Shown here: in pieces, positions 56,959 through 64,000 of the stretch
How positions within the stretch are numbered: position 1 is the first letter of the stretch
How the letters are laid out: the number at the start of each line of letters is the position of its first letter
Source of the DNA: Eubacteriales bacterium
Lineage (GTDB): Bacteria; Bacillota; Clostridia; Acetivibrionales; JANLFN01
DNA length: 64,000 nucleotides
Assembly: GCA_024655885.1 (NCBI GenBank)
Contig: JANLFN010000001.1
Location: forward strand, 124,001 to 188,000
Direction: 5' to 3'
Made by a program: the position numbers and the translations under genes
Notes under the pieces: generated by a model
The model's input: the letters and a program-made list of their open reading frames with translations, nothing else
Database searches by the model: none
What the model was told of the DNA's origin: nothing

Positions 56959-57639
56959 ATGTATGACTATATGAAGGGACCTTCCCAGGAAGGGGCATAC
57001 AGTCCTGCTTTTACAGCCAGCAGGGAGAGGCTGAGGCAGCTGGACCCGCTGGAGATTTCCCAAAATACTCTATGCAGGTACGACAGCATTAAGAAGAGCT
57101 TTAGCGTCGAAAGCTTCGGACAGCTTTTTGACATATTCTATCCCCATGGAGATGTTCAATTTTCCGGGCATGAGGGCCTGCGGCCTCCCATAGGATGGCG
57201 CCTTCTGCTGCTTAATTACCTTTCCGCGGCAAAAAACATACCTCTTGCCGGGCAATGGATATCCTACAAGGACCAGCCCAATGGCAGCGTGTTCTATCCT
57301 TCCATCAAAAAGAACCAGATAGACCCTATGGGAAATTTTTACAATACCTGCAATAAAGAGGCGCTGCTCACTGCTCTGGCCCAGGTGGGATTCAGCGTGG
57401 TTCCTGGAAAAGCCGACATTACGGCCCAGGCCTGGCATGCACCGCGGATACCCGTAAGGGTTCAATTCTGGGATGGGGACGAAGAGGTGCCCGGGGCATT
57501 CCAGATCCTTTTTGACAGCTCCATAGCGGGGCAAATGCATATCGAAGACAGCGCAGGCTTGTGTGAATTGATAAATTACCTCATTATGTCTCAATACAAG
57601 CTGGTACTGGAAAATGAAAATAAAAAGTGCCATTTCTAA
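56959..57639 (+). CDS. DUF3786 domain protein
   Basis: 226 aa, cytoplasmic, no membrane segment. Seen: LCRYDSIKKSFSVESFGQLFDIFYP, LLLLNYLSAAKNIPLAGQWISYKD, FWDGDEEVPGAFQILFDSSIAGQMHIED. This layout matches the DUF3786 family found in anaerobes, some of whose members lie near corrinoid or Fe-S proteins. GGGGTGAAG precedes the ATG. Function unknown. A RACo activator lies 1.3 kb away on the other strand, which may or may not be related. Confidence 0.7.
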   Translation: MYDYMKGPSQEGAYSPAFTASRERLRQLDPLEISQNTLCRYDSIKKSFSVESFGQLFDIFYPHGDVQFSGHEGLRPPIGWRLLLLNYLSAAKNIPLAGQWISYKDQPNGSVFYPSIKKNQIDPMGNFYNTCNKEALLTALAQVGFSVVPGKADITAQAWHAPRIPVRVQFWDGDEEVPGAFQILFDSSIAGQMHIEDSAGLCELINYLIMSQYKLVLENENKKCHF

Positions 57640-57724
57640 AAAAAGGGGATTATTTTATTAAAATTAGTTAAAGATTTTAGTAAAAGAGTATATGGGCGCA
57701 GGAGAAATAAATGGAGAAAAAATT

Positions 57725-58270
57725 ATGAAGATATTTTTTATATCGGATATTCATGGTTCGCTTTATTATACAAAGAAGGCATTGGACTGCTTTAAAAAAG
57801 AGGATGCCGACTATATAGCAATTTTAGGCGATGAGCTGTATCACGGTGCGAGAAACCCGCTGCCTTTGGAATATGACCCTAAGGAGGTAGCCAAGCTGCT
57901 TAATGAGTTTACAGATAAAATCATCGCCGTAAGGGGAAACTGTGACAGCGAAGTGGATGAAGCGGTGCTCAGCTTCCCGATGATGGCGGCTTATTCCACG
58001 GTCTTGTATAACGGCAGACGCATATTTTTAACCCATGGACACATTTATAATGAGGAAAATCCGCCCATGCTGGGCAAAGGGGATATAATGGTCTTCGGGC
58101 ATACCCATGTGCCCAAAGCGGAAAAAAAAGGCGATATATTTATCATTAATCCTGGCTCAATCACATTTCCTAAGGAAAACAGCCCAAATTCCTACGGCGT
58201 TTTGGAGGAAAGCACTTTTAAAATAAAAGATTTGGATGGGAATGTACTGAAAGAAATAAATTTGCTCTAG
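57725..58270 (+). CDS. YfcE-type metallophosphodiesterase
   Basis: 181 aa. Seen: calcineurin-like metal motifs FISDIHGS, ILGDELYHG, VRGNCDSEVD, LTHGHI and FGHTHVPKAE. Hydrolyses phosphodiesters in vitro in the family; the natural substrate is unknown. The ATG at 57725 has TGGAG eight nucleotides upstream; an in-frame ATG at 57692 would add 11 residues without a site. Confidence 0.9.
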   Translation: MKIFFISDIHGSLYYTKKALDCFKKEDADYIAILGDELYHGARNPLPLEYDPKEVAKLLNEFTDKIIAVRGNCDSEVDEAVLSFPMMAAYSTVLYNGRRIFLTHGHIYNEENPPMLGKGDIMVFGHTHVPKAEKKGDIFIINPGSITFPKENSPNSYGVLEESTFKIKDLDGNVLKEINLL

Positions 58271-58357
58271 AGGCATCCCGACCGCTTTTGTTGTTTGTTA
58301 TGGAGGATGAGGGATTGGCAGCTGCAGGAGGAAGAGGAGGGTGAATTTTTTTATATT

Positions 58358-58385
58358 ATTATACAAAATAAAAATTTTGTATAAT
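58358..58385. repeat. Perfect 12-bp inverted repeat
   Basis: ATTATACAAAAT, 4-nt A loop, ATTTTGTATAAT. There is no T-run on the 3' side of either strand, so it is a poor terminator; it could be an operator or a leftover repeat. It lies in the 58271-58565 gap between convergent yfcE and the csoR-like gene. Confidence 0.75.
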
Positions 58386-58452
58386 CAGAGGGAGGTTTTT
58401 CCCAGAGATTCAGGAAACCTGCTTGGTCTTATTGAAACCGACCCGGAAATAA

Positions 58453-58490
58453 AAAAAAACAGGTTTTTGCAAACATTTATGCAAAACCTT
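58453..58490 (-). terminator. Terminator of the RACo-csoR unit
   Basis: On the minus strand: AGGTTTTGCA, 7-nt loop, TGCAAAAACCT (one bulge), then GTTTTTTTTT. Confidence 0.8.
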
Positions 58491-58565
58491 GTATAGATTT
58501 GCTTACAGAACTGATTATATTATAAGTTTATCGTTGAATGTAAGACATTGCCTGATTTTTTTATA

Positions 58566-58874
58566 TCAATCTACAAATTTCAAAAAGCTCTGAATGGTTT
58601 TAGTAAGATCTTGAAGAGCTTGTTCTTTATTTTCAGCGTCAATAATGTCTTTTATACAGGCCATCGAATAATCTTCAAGGATAATGCCTCCCACCTTGTT
58701 GATGGCGGCGCGAACTGCGGCCACCTGGGTTAAAATATCAACGCAGTTCTTATCGTTTTCAATCATTTTTTCAATCCCTTTAACCTGCCCTTCAATTCTC
58801 TTTAACCTTTTTAAAATGTTCTCCTTGTTCTCCTTTATTCCAGCTATGCAAAACACCTCCTTGCCCCATCCCAT
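58566..58874 (-). CDS. CsoR/CstR family regulator
   Basis: About 90-102 aa all-helical DUF156 repressor. Seen: ILKRLKRIEGQVKGIEKMIE, NCVDILTQVAAVRAAINKVGG and ILEDYSMACIKD. Both family cysteines are present, but the copper-site His is replaced (Tyr), as in persulfide-sensing CstR rather than copper-sensing CsoR. Start unclear: AAGGAGG is followed seven nucleotides later by ATA, not ATG; the nearest real options are ATG at 58872-58874 or GTG at 58854-58856. It starts 29 nt after the RACo stop, same strand, and a CsoR-type operator precedes the operon. Confidence 0.8.
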   Translation of the reverse strand: MGWGKEVFCIAGIKENKENILKRLKRIEGQVKGIEKMIENDKNCVDILTQVAAVRAAINKVGGIILEDYSMACIKDIIDAENKEQALQDLTKTIQSFLKFVD

Positions 58875-58902
58875 CCATGATTTGCAGATCCCAAGGGCGT
58901 TG

Positions 58903-60738
58903 TTAAAACTGCATTCCCTCCGCAAACCTGGAGTTGAAGTGTTTATGCGCACCCAGTTCCACATATTTTATCTTTGAAGCGATGACATCTGAACGTTTAT
59001 ATTCGCTCCGGGAAAGTAAAGCCAGCTTTGAACCCGTACCGGCTGCATTGCCTATCCCTTTTACCCGGCTTTCAAGCTCTGCAGGGATCAGGCCGATAGC
59101 ACAGGCACTGTGTGGATCCATATAGTTTCCAAAAGCTCCTGCTAGGAGTACCTCCTGAATGTCACTCACGGCAATGCCGCATTCTTCAAGCAGTATCCTG
59201 ATGCCGGCGGAAATAGCGCCCTTAGCCAGCTGCAGCGAGGTAATATCATTCTGGGTTATCATAATCGGCCGTCCATGGGCCGTCTCTGTCTCAGGAACCA
59301 ATAGGAAGGCATTTGCCCCGTCATACCTGATGATATGCTTTTCAAATGCTTTAGCCGAAGGATTTGTAAACTGATCCGGAGATAACAGTTTTCCTCTCTT
59401 ATTTATAAGGCCTATAGTCACAAATCCGGCAATGACATCCATAAGCCCGGAGCCGCAGATACCCTGGGGTTTCTCATTGCCGATAACCGAGTAGGTCAAT
59501 GTCTCTCCAAAGTGGACATGGTCGATTGCTCCTGCAGCCCCCCTCATGCCACTGCTGATTTGAGCTCCTTCAAAAGCAGGTCCGGCTGCAGTCGAGCATG
59601 AAACAAGCCTCTCGGCCGATCCCAGCACCATTTCCCCGTTTGTGCCGATGTCAATGGCCAGCTTGATGTCTTTGCTTTTGTCCATCTCGGCTGCCAGTAC
59701 GACTCCAACGGTATCCGCTCCTACAAATCCCGCAATGTTGGGAAGCACGAAAACCCGGCCGGCCGGATTGATGTGAAGCGGCAGATCCGCCGCATTTAAA
59801 TCAACAGGCTCGCTTACCACAGGCACAAAGGGTATGGCTGCAATATACCGGGGGGTTAAACCCAGGAAAAGATGGTGCATGCAGGTGTTCCCCACAATAG
59901 TAACCGCATAGACTTCATCCCTTGATGCGCCGGATTTTTCCAAAGTTTCTCCAATTAACTTGTCAAGGGCCTCCAGGACAGCGGATTGCATCATTTTTAT
60001 GCCGTCCTCGTTCTGGTTGGCATAAGTGGTCCGTGAGATAACGTCGGCTCCGAACTTGACCTGAGGATTGAGGGAGGATGCGACAGCCAGTTCCTTCCCG
60101 GTATGCAGGTCCATGAGATATCCCACAATGGTTGTAGTCCCGATATCAAAAGCGACACCCAGCATTTTGTCCGAGGTGTTCCCCTTTTCGATGCCCAGAA
60201 CTTCCTTTCCGTCTGTAATCACAGTAATTTTATGCTGAGCTTCACGTATGGTATCAGGCAAATCCCGCAGCACAGGCATTTTAACCTCCAGGCTGCCGAA
60301 ATCCCTGTTTTTTGTTGCCAGTTTTTCTTTTAACCGCTTTAAGTCGGATTTCTGGTCATGGAGGGTGGGCAGGTCCACTTCCATATAGATTTTCTCAACA
60401 AGGGGCTCAATCATAACGTCTCTTTCAACAGACGACATCAATATATTATGTCTTTTCCCTGTACTCAGTTCCACGGTCAGTGTGTCATGAATTTCTGTCT
60501 GACAGGCGAGACGTATTCCTTCTGAAATTTCTTTCTCGCTGAGATACTTTTTGTCTTTATCTGTGGGATTTAACAATTTACCATGGATTGTTACTCTGCA
60601 CTTCCCGCATGTCCCCCTTCCCCCGCAAGGAAAATCAAAATCCAGACCCGCTTGGACAATGGCCTCCTTGATCGTAGTCCCCTCAGGGACAGCGATTTGA
60701 TGATTGCCGGGGTCAAATGTGACCGTATAGTTGTTCAT
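58903..60738 (-). CDS. RACo-like corrinoid activation protein (2Fe-2S plus ASKHA ATPase)
   Basis: 611 aa. Seen: an N-terminal plant-type ferredoxin domain with the [2Fe-2S] ligands CGGRGTCGKC and a later LACQT (residues 1-95), a linker, then an actin/HSP70-like ASKHA domain from about residue 190 (GVAFDIGTTTIVGYL, GNTCMHHL, LAIDIGTNGEM, GICGSGLMD, AGAFGNYMD). Family members use ATP to drive reduction of Co(II) corrinoid in methyltransferase systems. No corrinoid protein or methyltransferase is in the window. AAGGGGG precedes the ATG. Confidence 0.9.
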   Translation of the reverse strand: MNNYTVTFDPGNHQIAVPEGTTIKEAIVQAGLDFDFPCGGRGTCGKCRVTIHGKLLNPTDKDKKYLSEKEISEGIRLACQTEIHDTLTVELSTGKRHNILMSSVERDVMIEPLVEKIYMEVDLPTLHDQKSDLKRLKEKLATKNRDFGSLEVKMPVLRDLPDTIREAQHKITVITDGKEVLGIEKGNTSDKMLGVAFDIGTTTIVGYLMDLHTGKELAVASSLNPQVKFGADVISRTTYANQNEDGIKMMQSAVLEALDKLIGETLEKSGASRDEVYAVTIVGNTCMHHLFLGLTPRYIAAIPFVPVVSEPVDLNAADLPLHINPAGRVFVLPNIAGFVGADTVGVVLAAEMDKSKDIKLAIDIGTNGEMVLGSAERLVSCSTAAGPAFEGAQISSGMRGAAGAIDHVHFGETLTYSVIGNEKPQGICGSGLMDVIAGFVTIGLINKRGKLLSPDQFTNPSAKAFEKHIIRYDGANAFLLVPETETAHGRPIMITQNDITSLQLAKGAISAGIRILLEECGIAVSDIQEVLLAGAFGNYMDPHSACAIGLIPAELESRVKGIGNAAGTGSKLALLSRSEYKRSDVIASKIKYVELGAHKHFNSRFAEGMQF

Positions 60739-60839
60739 ACATATACCCCCTTTTTAATGTTGACTTTCATACAAATCAAAAAAGATTGGAATTCCTAATA
60801 GTACTAAGATAGATCCTGCAAATTTACATCTAATTATAT

Positions 60840-60857
60840 ATACCCCCATAGGGCTAT
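60840..60857. promoter_or_regulatory. CsoR-type operator upstream of the RACo operon
   Basis: On the minus strand ATAGCCC-TAT-GGGGGTAT, an imperfect G/C-tract dyad like known CsoR/CstR operators (TACCC-N-GGGGTA). It lies just downstream of a possible promoter (TTGTGA, 17 nt, TATACT; a TATAAT abuts the operator), well placed to repress. Confidence 0.7.
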
Positions 60858-60988
60858 TATAAACAGTATAACACCCTGTCCACATTTTCACAAGGGAAAA
60901 AATAATAGCCTAATTGGTACAATTTCTATATATAAATTTATCCTGTAACTTTTTATAAATTAACAATTTTTACTGGGTAAGCATTAAT

Positions 60989-61738
60989 TTACCTGTTTTC
61001 AGGCGAAGGTTTCCGGTCTTTTATATCGCACAATTTTGCGCTTTCAAGCTCGCTTTTTTCTTCTTCTCTTTTTCTTATGAGACCGTATGCGGCAAACCCG
61101 GTAATGGCAGCAACTACAGCTAAAATTCCCACAGTCACCCCAATACTCAGCCCAAGCCGCTCCACGGCCACCTGATAGCTTCCGATAAAACCGAAGAGGA
61201 TAAATACGGCGGCAGAAATGAGCTTGATTACCCTTTCAGGAATTTTCCTGCACATCACAACACCTACAATAATACCTATGGTATCGGCGATGAGCATGCC
61301 CGTTGTAGTTCCCGCTAAAATTGCCAGTGGGCTTTGAGGATAGCTGGCCGCCAGGGCTATGGTTGCCAGTTGTGTTTTGTCTCCCAGTTCCGCAATAAAG
61401 AATGCAATTGTAACCGTAAGTACCGGTCCGAACCGGGTCTTCCTGTTTTCTTCGCCCTCCAGCCTATCCCCCCGGATGGTCCACAATCCGAAAAGAATGA
61501 AGGACAGTGCGGCAATACCTTGAATCCATGCCTGTACGGCTTGAAACCTGGTAATATAATTCCCTATGGCTACAGCCAGGGCATGGTTTAATACCGTCGC
61601 AAAAAAAACTCCCGCCAGTACTTTGGAGGCTTTATACTTCGTAGCAAAAGCCATTGCCAAAAGCTGCGTCTTGTCCCCCATTTCGGCAAGTGTAACCGCC
61701 CCGGCAGCCAGCAGCAGAGCAAGAAAATCTGAATACAT
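60989..61738 (-). CDS. TMEM165/GDT1 (UPF0016) family manganese transporter
   Basis: 249 aa, six to seven membrane helices. Both family motifs are present, LAEMGDKTQLLA near residue 18 and IAELGDKTQLAT near residue 115 (E-x-G-D-K-T). The family exports Mn2+ (or Ca2+). The ATG at 61736-61738 has AGAGAGG nine nucleotides upstream; the ATG three codons earlier touches the site. A yybP-ykoY riboswitch in its leader supports Mn2+ as substrate. Confidence 0.93.
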   Translation of the reverse strand: MYSDFLALLLAAGAVTLAEMGDKTQLLAMAFATKYKASKVLAGVFFATVLNHALAVAIGNYITRFQAVQAWIQGIAALSFILFGLWTIRGDRLEGEENRKTRFGPVLTVTIAFFIAELGDKTQLATIALAASYPQSPLAILAGTTTGMLIADTIGIIVGVVMCRKIPERVIKLISAAVFILFGFIGSYQVAVERLGLSIGVTVGILAVVAAITGFAAYGLIRKREEEKSELESAKLCDIKDRKPSPENR

Positions 61739-61783
61739 CGCACCCATCCTCTCTTTATAGATACCATGTTTTTTAGTATAAAC

Positions 61784-61829
61784 AAAAAACTTTTAACATA
61801 ACCCTGCCGGACAGGATTATGTTAAAAGT
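61784..61829 (-). terminator. Expression-platform terminator of the Mn riboswitch
   Basis: On the minus strand ACTTTTAACATAA-TCCTG ... CAGGG-TTATGTTAAAAGT followed by TTTTTT. Its 5' arm shares bases with the 3' end of the aptamer, so the two exclude each other. Confidence 0.9.
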
Positions 61830-61912
61830 CTCGTTACCTGATCAGGTCGTAAAGCCAGGCTTTAAGCGCCAGTATGTTGACTTTGCGATACAACTACTCC
61901 CTTTTAACAATA
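61824..61912 (-). ncRNA. Manganese riboswitch (yybP-ykoY family)
   Basis: Minus strand: AAAAGGGAGTAG at the 5' end, GCCTGGC and ACCTGATCAGGT internal helices, and ACGAGACTTTT at the 3' end, the class consensus. Mn2+ binding should stabilise the aptamer, prevent the terminator and turn on the GDT1 exporter. Confidence 0.9.
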
Positions 61913-61993
61913 AAATGATACAATAAAGTTTACCAGCTTGTCAATAGGTGAAGTCCTCTTCATTGCTACTTTGTTTGATTAGAAAACCATATC

Positions 61994-62128
61994 TTAAAGA
62001 AGAAAGATTATCTCCGGATGCTCCCTTGTTATTTCCAGTATTTCGGGTCTTACCAGAGGCTCGCCCCCGGCCAATAGGACTACGTGTTCAAAAGCTTGTT
62101 GCTCAAAGAAATCATAATCTATTTTTCT
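61994..62128 (-). pseudogene. Radical SAM protein relic
   Basis: A 44-codon minus-strand remnant reading DFFEQQAFEHVVLLAGG then EPLVRPEILEITREHPEIIFLL and a stop. The AGGEPL plus RPEIL-x-I block is the SAM-binding region of radical SAM enzymes; the upstream CxxxCxxC part and the rest of the barrel are gone. It fills most of the 61913-62283 gap; the remainder holds only AT-rich sequence before the recombinase. Confidence 0.7.
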
Positions 62129-62283
62129 TCATAAAAAATGCAAAAGGTTATAAAAGTGCTTTTCCTCCACTCTATAAATATTTTTCGAAAGCATCTTTAA
62201 TATGTTATAATATTGATATACAGCTAAAATACAGCTTTTGTCAAGAAAAGGATCCTGTTGCAACGGATAATGGAGGTTAGGAC

Positions 62284-63255
62284 ATGCTTCAGGACAATGG
62301 TGCTCCTGTTATACTGAAAGACTTTTTAAACTATATGGAAACCATAAAAGGCAAATCCGCAAATACGGTCAAGGAATATTACTATGATCTGCGCCTTTTT
62401 CTTCGCTATATGAAAATACTCAAAGAAACGGGAAATGAATGCAGAGACATTGACGAAGTAGATATTTCCGATATAAGCATCGACAGCATAAAATCCATTA
62501 CATTAAGCGACCTGTATTCCTATATGTCTTTTATAAGCCGTGAGCGGGACAATAACGCCAACTCCCGTGCAAGAAAGGTGGCCAGTATAAAATCATTCTT
62601 TAATTATCTCACAAACAAGGCCAAGCTGCTGGAGTACAACCCCGCACAGGAGCTTGAGTCCCCAAAGATACTGAAAAGGCTGCCCAGGTACTTGAATATA
62701 GAAGAAAGCAAAAAGCTTCTGGCATCCATTGAAGGGAAGAACCGGGAGAGGGACTATGCAATGATAACCCTTTTTTTAAACTGTGGGCTCAGGCTGTCCG
62801 AACTTGTCCACATTAACCTCAATAAAATCAAAAACGATACACTGACAGTGATAGGCAAGGGGGACAAGGAAAGGACCATATATCTGAACAATGCCTGTAA
62901 GAAAGCCATTGCCTCGTATCTTAAGGTCCGCCCTGTAGAAGGAGTAAAAGATAAAAACGCGCTGTTTCTGAGTGAAAGGAAACAGCGTATAAGCCATAAA
63001 ACCGTGCAGTATATTGTCAAAAAGTACATTAAGGCATCCGGGCTGGACCCGGAGAGATATTCGACCCATAAGCTCAGGCACACCGCGGCGACGCTGATGT
63101 ACAAGCACGGTAAAGTCGATATCAGGGCTCTCCAGGAAATATTAGGGCATGAGAGCATTTCTACTACAGAAATTTATACCCATGTTGACAGCCAGCAGTT
63201 GAAAAACGCCGTGGACAGCAACCCTCTTGCCAATATTTCCGATGAGGATGAATAA
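62284..63255 (+). CDS. Tyrosine recombinase XerC/XerD-like
   Basis: 323 aa. Seen: a SAM-like N-terminal core-binding domain (LNYMETIKGKSANTVKEYYYDLRLFLRYM) and a catalytic domain with Arg in NCGLRLSELVHI, Lys in GKGDKERTIYL, HKLRHTAA (His-x-x-Arg), LGHESISTTEIYTHV with the second His and nucleophile Tyr. Complete active site. Length and lack of mobile-element neighbours favour a chromosome-dimer or housekeeping recombinase over an integrase. No att-like repeats were noticed. Confidence 0.9.
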   Translation: MLQDNGAPVILKDFLNYMETIKGKSANTVKEYYYDLRLFLRYMKILKETGNECRDIDEVDISDISIDSIKSITLSDLYSYMSFISRERDNNANSRARKVASIKSFFNYLTNKAKLLEYNPAQELESPKILKRLPRYLNIEESKKLLASIEGKNRERDYAMITLFLNCGLRLSELVHINLNKIKNDTLTVIGKGDKERTIYLNNACKKAIASYLKVRPVEGVKDKNALFLSERKQRISHKTVQYIVKKYIKASGLDPERYSTHKLRHTAATLMYKHGKVDIRALQEILGHESISTTEIYTHVDSQQLKNAVDSNPLANISDEDE

Positions 63256-63354
63256 TCTTTTTTATTAACTGTAATATTTTTAGCTCACCTTTGAGAATAA
63301 TAAGAAGGAATTTTATCAAAGTTAATATATTTAAAGGGTAAGGTGTTTTGTTGT

Positions 63355-64000
63355 ATGAACATTTTAATGGTTTATCCGGAATACCCGGACACTTTCTGGA
63401 GTTTCAAACACGCATTGAAGTTTATATCAAAAAAAGCCAGCTTTCCGCCTCTCGGACTGCTTACAATAGCTGCCATGCTGCCTGTAGAATGGAATAAGAA
63501 ACTGGTGGATTTAAATGTAGCTCCTCTGACCGACAGGGACATTTTATGGGCGGATTTAGTGTTTATCAGCGCCATGTCGGTACAAAGAAAATCGGCGGAG
63601 AGCATTATTGCGAGATGCCGTAAGCTTGGCGCCAAGGTTGTTGCAGGAGGACCTCTTTTTACGTCGGAATATCAGAGCTTTGTCAATGTAGACCATTTCA
63701 TTTTAAACGAGGGAGAAATTACCATTCCCCAATTTGTTGAAGACCTGAAAACCGGCCATTTAAAGCCTGTGTATTCCACCGGGCTCTGGGCCGACATAAC
63801 CACAACCCCTGCTCCCCTCTGGGAACTCATCGACATGAATAAATACGCCACCATGAACCTCCAGTACTCCCGCGGATGTCCCTACAACTGCGAGTTCTGC
63901 GACATCACCGTACTCTTCGGCAGGGTCCCGAGGATGAAAACAAAGGAACAGCTCCTCTCCGAACTGGATATTCTGTACAATCAGGGATGGAGAGGGGGAG
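63355..64000 (+). CDS. B12-binding radical SAM protein, 3' truncated by window edge
   Basis: Visible 215 residues. Seen: an N-terminal cobalamin-binding fold (MNILMVYPEYPDTFWSF, FPPLGLLTIAAMLP, ADLVFISAMSVQ, VVAGGPLFT, LNEGEITIPQF), then the start of the radical SAM domain with CPYNCEFCDIT near residue 180. No DxHxxG motif, so cobalamin would bind base-on or loosely. The order and NEGE motif fit DUF4070-type enzymes. The frame is open at 64000. AAGGTG lies nine nucleotides before the ATG. Confidence 0.88.
   Translation, partial: MNILMVYPEYPDTFWSFKHALKFISKKASFPPLGLLTIAAMLPVEWNKKLVDLNVAPLTDRDILWADLVFISAMSVQRKSAESIIARCRKLGAKVVAGGPLFTSEYQSFVNVDHFILNEGEITIPQFVEDLKTGHLKPVYSTGLWADITTTPAPLWELIDMNKYATMNLQYSRGCPYNCEFCDITVLFGRVPRMKTKEQLLSELDILYNQGWRGG

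Noticed and set aside
58358-58385. 12-bp palindrome as an intrinsic terminator
   Set aside because: No T-run follows the stem on either strand; a better minus-strand terminator lies at 58453-58490.
61948-62280. 110-aa plus-strand frame before the recombinase
   Set aside because: Antisense to the radical SAM relic; the minus-strand reading shows the recognisable AGGEPL block instead.
62284-63255. Tyrosine recombinase as an integrase of a mobile element
   Set aside because: No att-like direct repeats, tRNA target or cargo genes around it.
1-64000. CRISPR array, insertion sequence or prophage
   Set aside because: No regularly spaced repeats longer than two copies, no transposase, no phage structural genes; the only recombinase has a Xer-like context.

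Overview
The window is a gene-dense housekeeping stretch from a Gram-positive, low-to-medium GC member of the Clostridia (Bacillota). Several Bacillus/Clostridium gene orders support this: miaB-ricA-mutS-mutL-miaA-hfq, lexA divergent from a LysM SOS gene, rplS-rbgA-rnhB-ylqG-ylqH-yraN, and iscR-iscS-iscU-mnmA. Ribosome-binding sites are strong AGGAGG types, TTG and GTG starts are common, and sigma-A promoters are near consensus. Type 1B PyrD with PyrK, stalk-domain secreted proteins and a RACo-type corrinoid activator fit an anaerobe. I cannot name the species. No prophage, transposase, CRISPR array, tRNA or rRNA gene was seen.

Layout. 1-9.7 kb: pyrimidine operon pyrC(partial)-pyrF-carA-carB-pyrK-pyrD, a histidine phosphatase and a degenerate PyrE-like protein. 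9.8-13.3 kb: transketolase, a small unknown protein and uppP. 13.4-21.4 kb: tRNA modification and mismatch repair (miaB, ricA-like, mutS, mutL, miaA, hfq). 21.5-24.4 kb: lexA, its divergent SOS partner yneA-like, and a TMTC-like membrane TPR protein. 24.6-29.5 kb: a thiI-linked cysteine desulfurase, thiI, a VanW protein and an AIR-synthase-like protein. 29.5-36.2 kb: glycine riboswitch-glyA, a secreted HtrA protease, a stalk-domain protein, rarA and a tiny membrane protein. 36.3-39.7 kb: iscR-iscS-iscU-mnmA. 39.7-43.9 kb: PHP phosphatase, M18 aminopeptidase, DedA and LytR-CpsA-Psr proteins. 44.2-49.9 kb: rplS to yraN, then an M19 dipeptidase. 49.9-50.5 kb: an unexplained structured non-coding island. 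50.7-58.3 kb: aminotransferase, purB, GntR regulator, flavoprotein reductase, riboswitch-controlled dapB, DUF3786 protein and a YfcE phosphodiesterase. 58.5-64 kb: RACo with a CsoR/CstR-like regulator, a manganese-riboswitch-controlled GDT1 transporter, a radical SAM relic, a tyrosine recombinase and a B12-binding radical SAM gene cut by the window end.

Regulation is rich in RNA. I recognise a tandem glycine riboswitch (glyA), a ydaO-type cyclic di-AMP riboswitch with terminator (dapB) and a yybP-ykoY manganese riboswitch with terminator (GDT1 transporter). There is also a probable rplS leader and an unassigned structured leader or small RNA in front of purB. Protein operators visible are three LexA boxes between lexA and yneA and a CsoR-type dyad upstream of the RACo operon.

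The best candidates for something undescribed are: (1) the roughly 540-nt non-coding island at 49.87-50.41 kb, with a thrice-repeated decamer, crossing inverted repeats and a long-range closing helix; (2) c-di-AMP control of dapB; (3) the RACo/CstR-like unit with its own operator; (4) the structured purB leader; (5) the PyrE-like protein with a broken PRPP loop at the end of the pyr operon. All functional statements are read by eye from sequence motifs; no database search was run.
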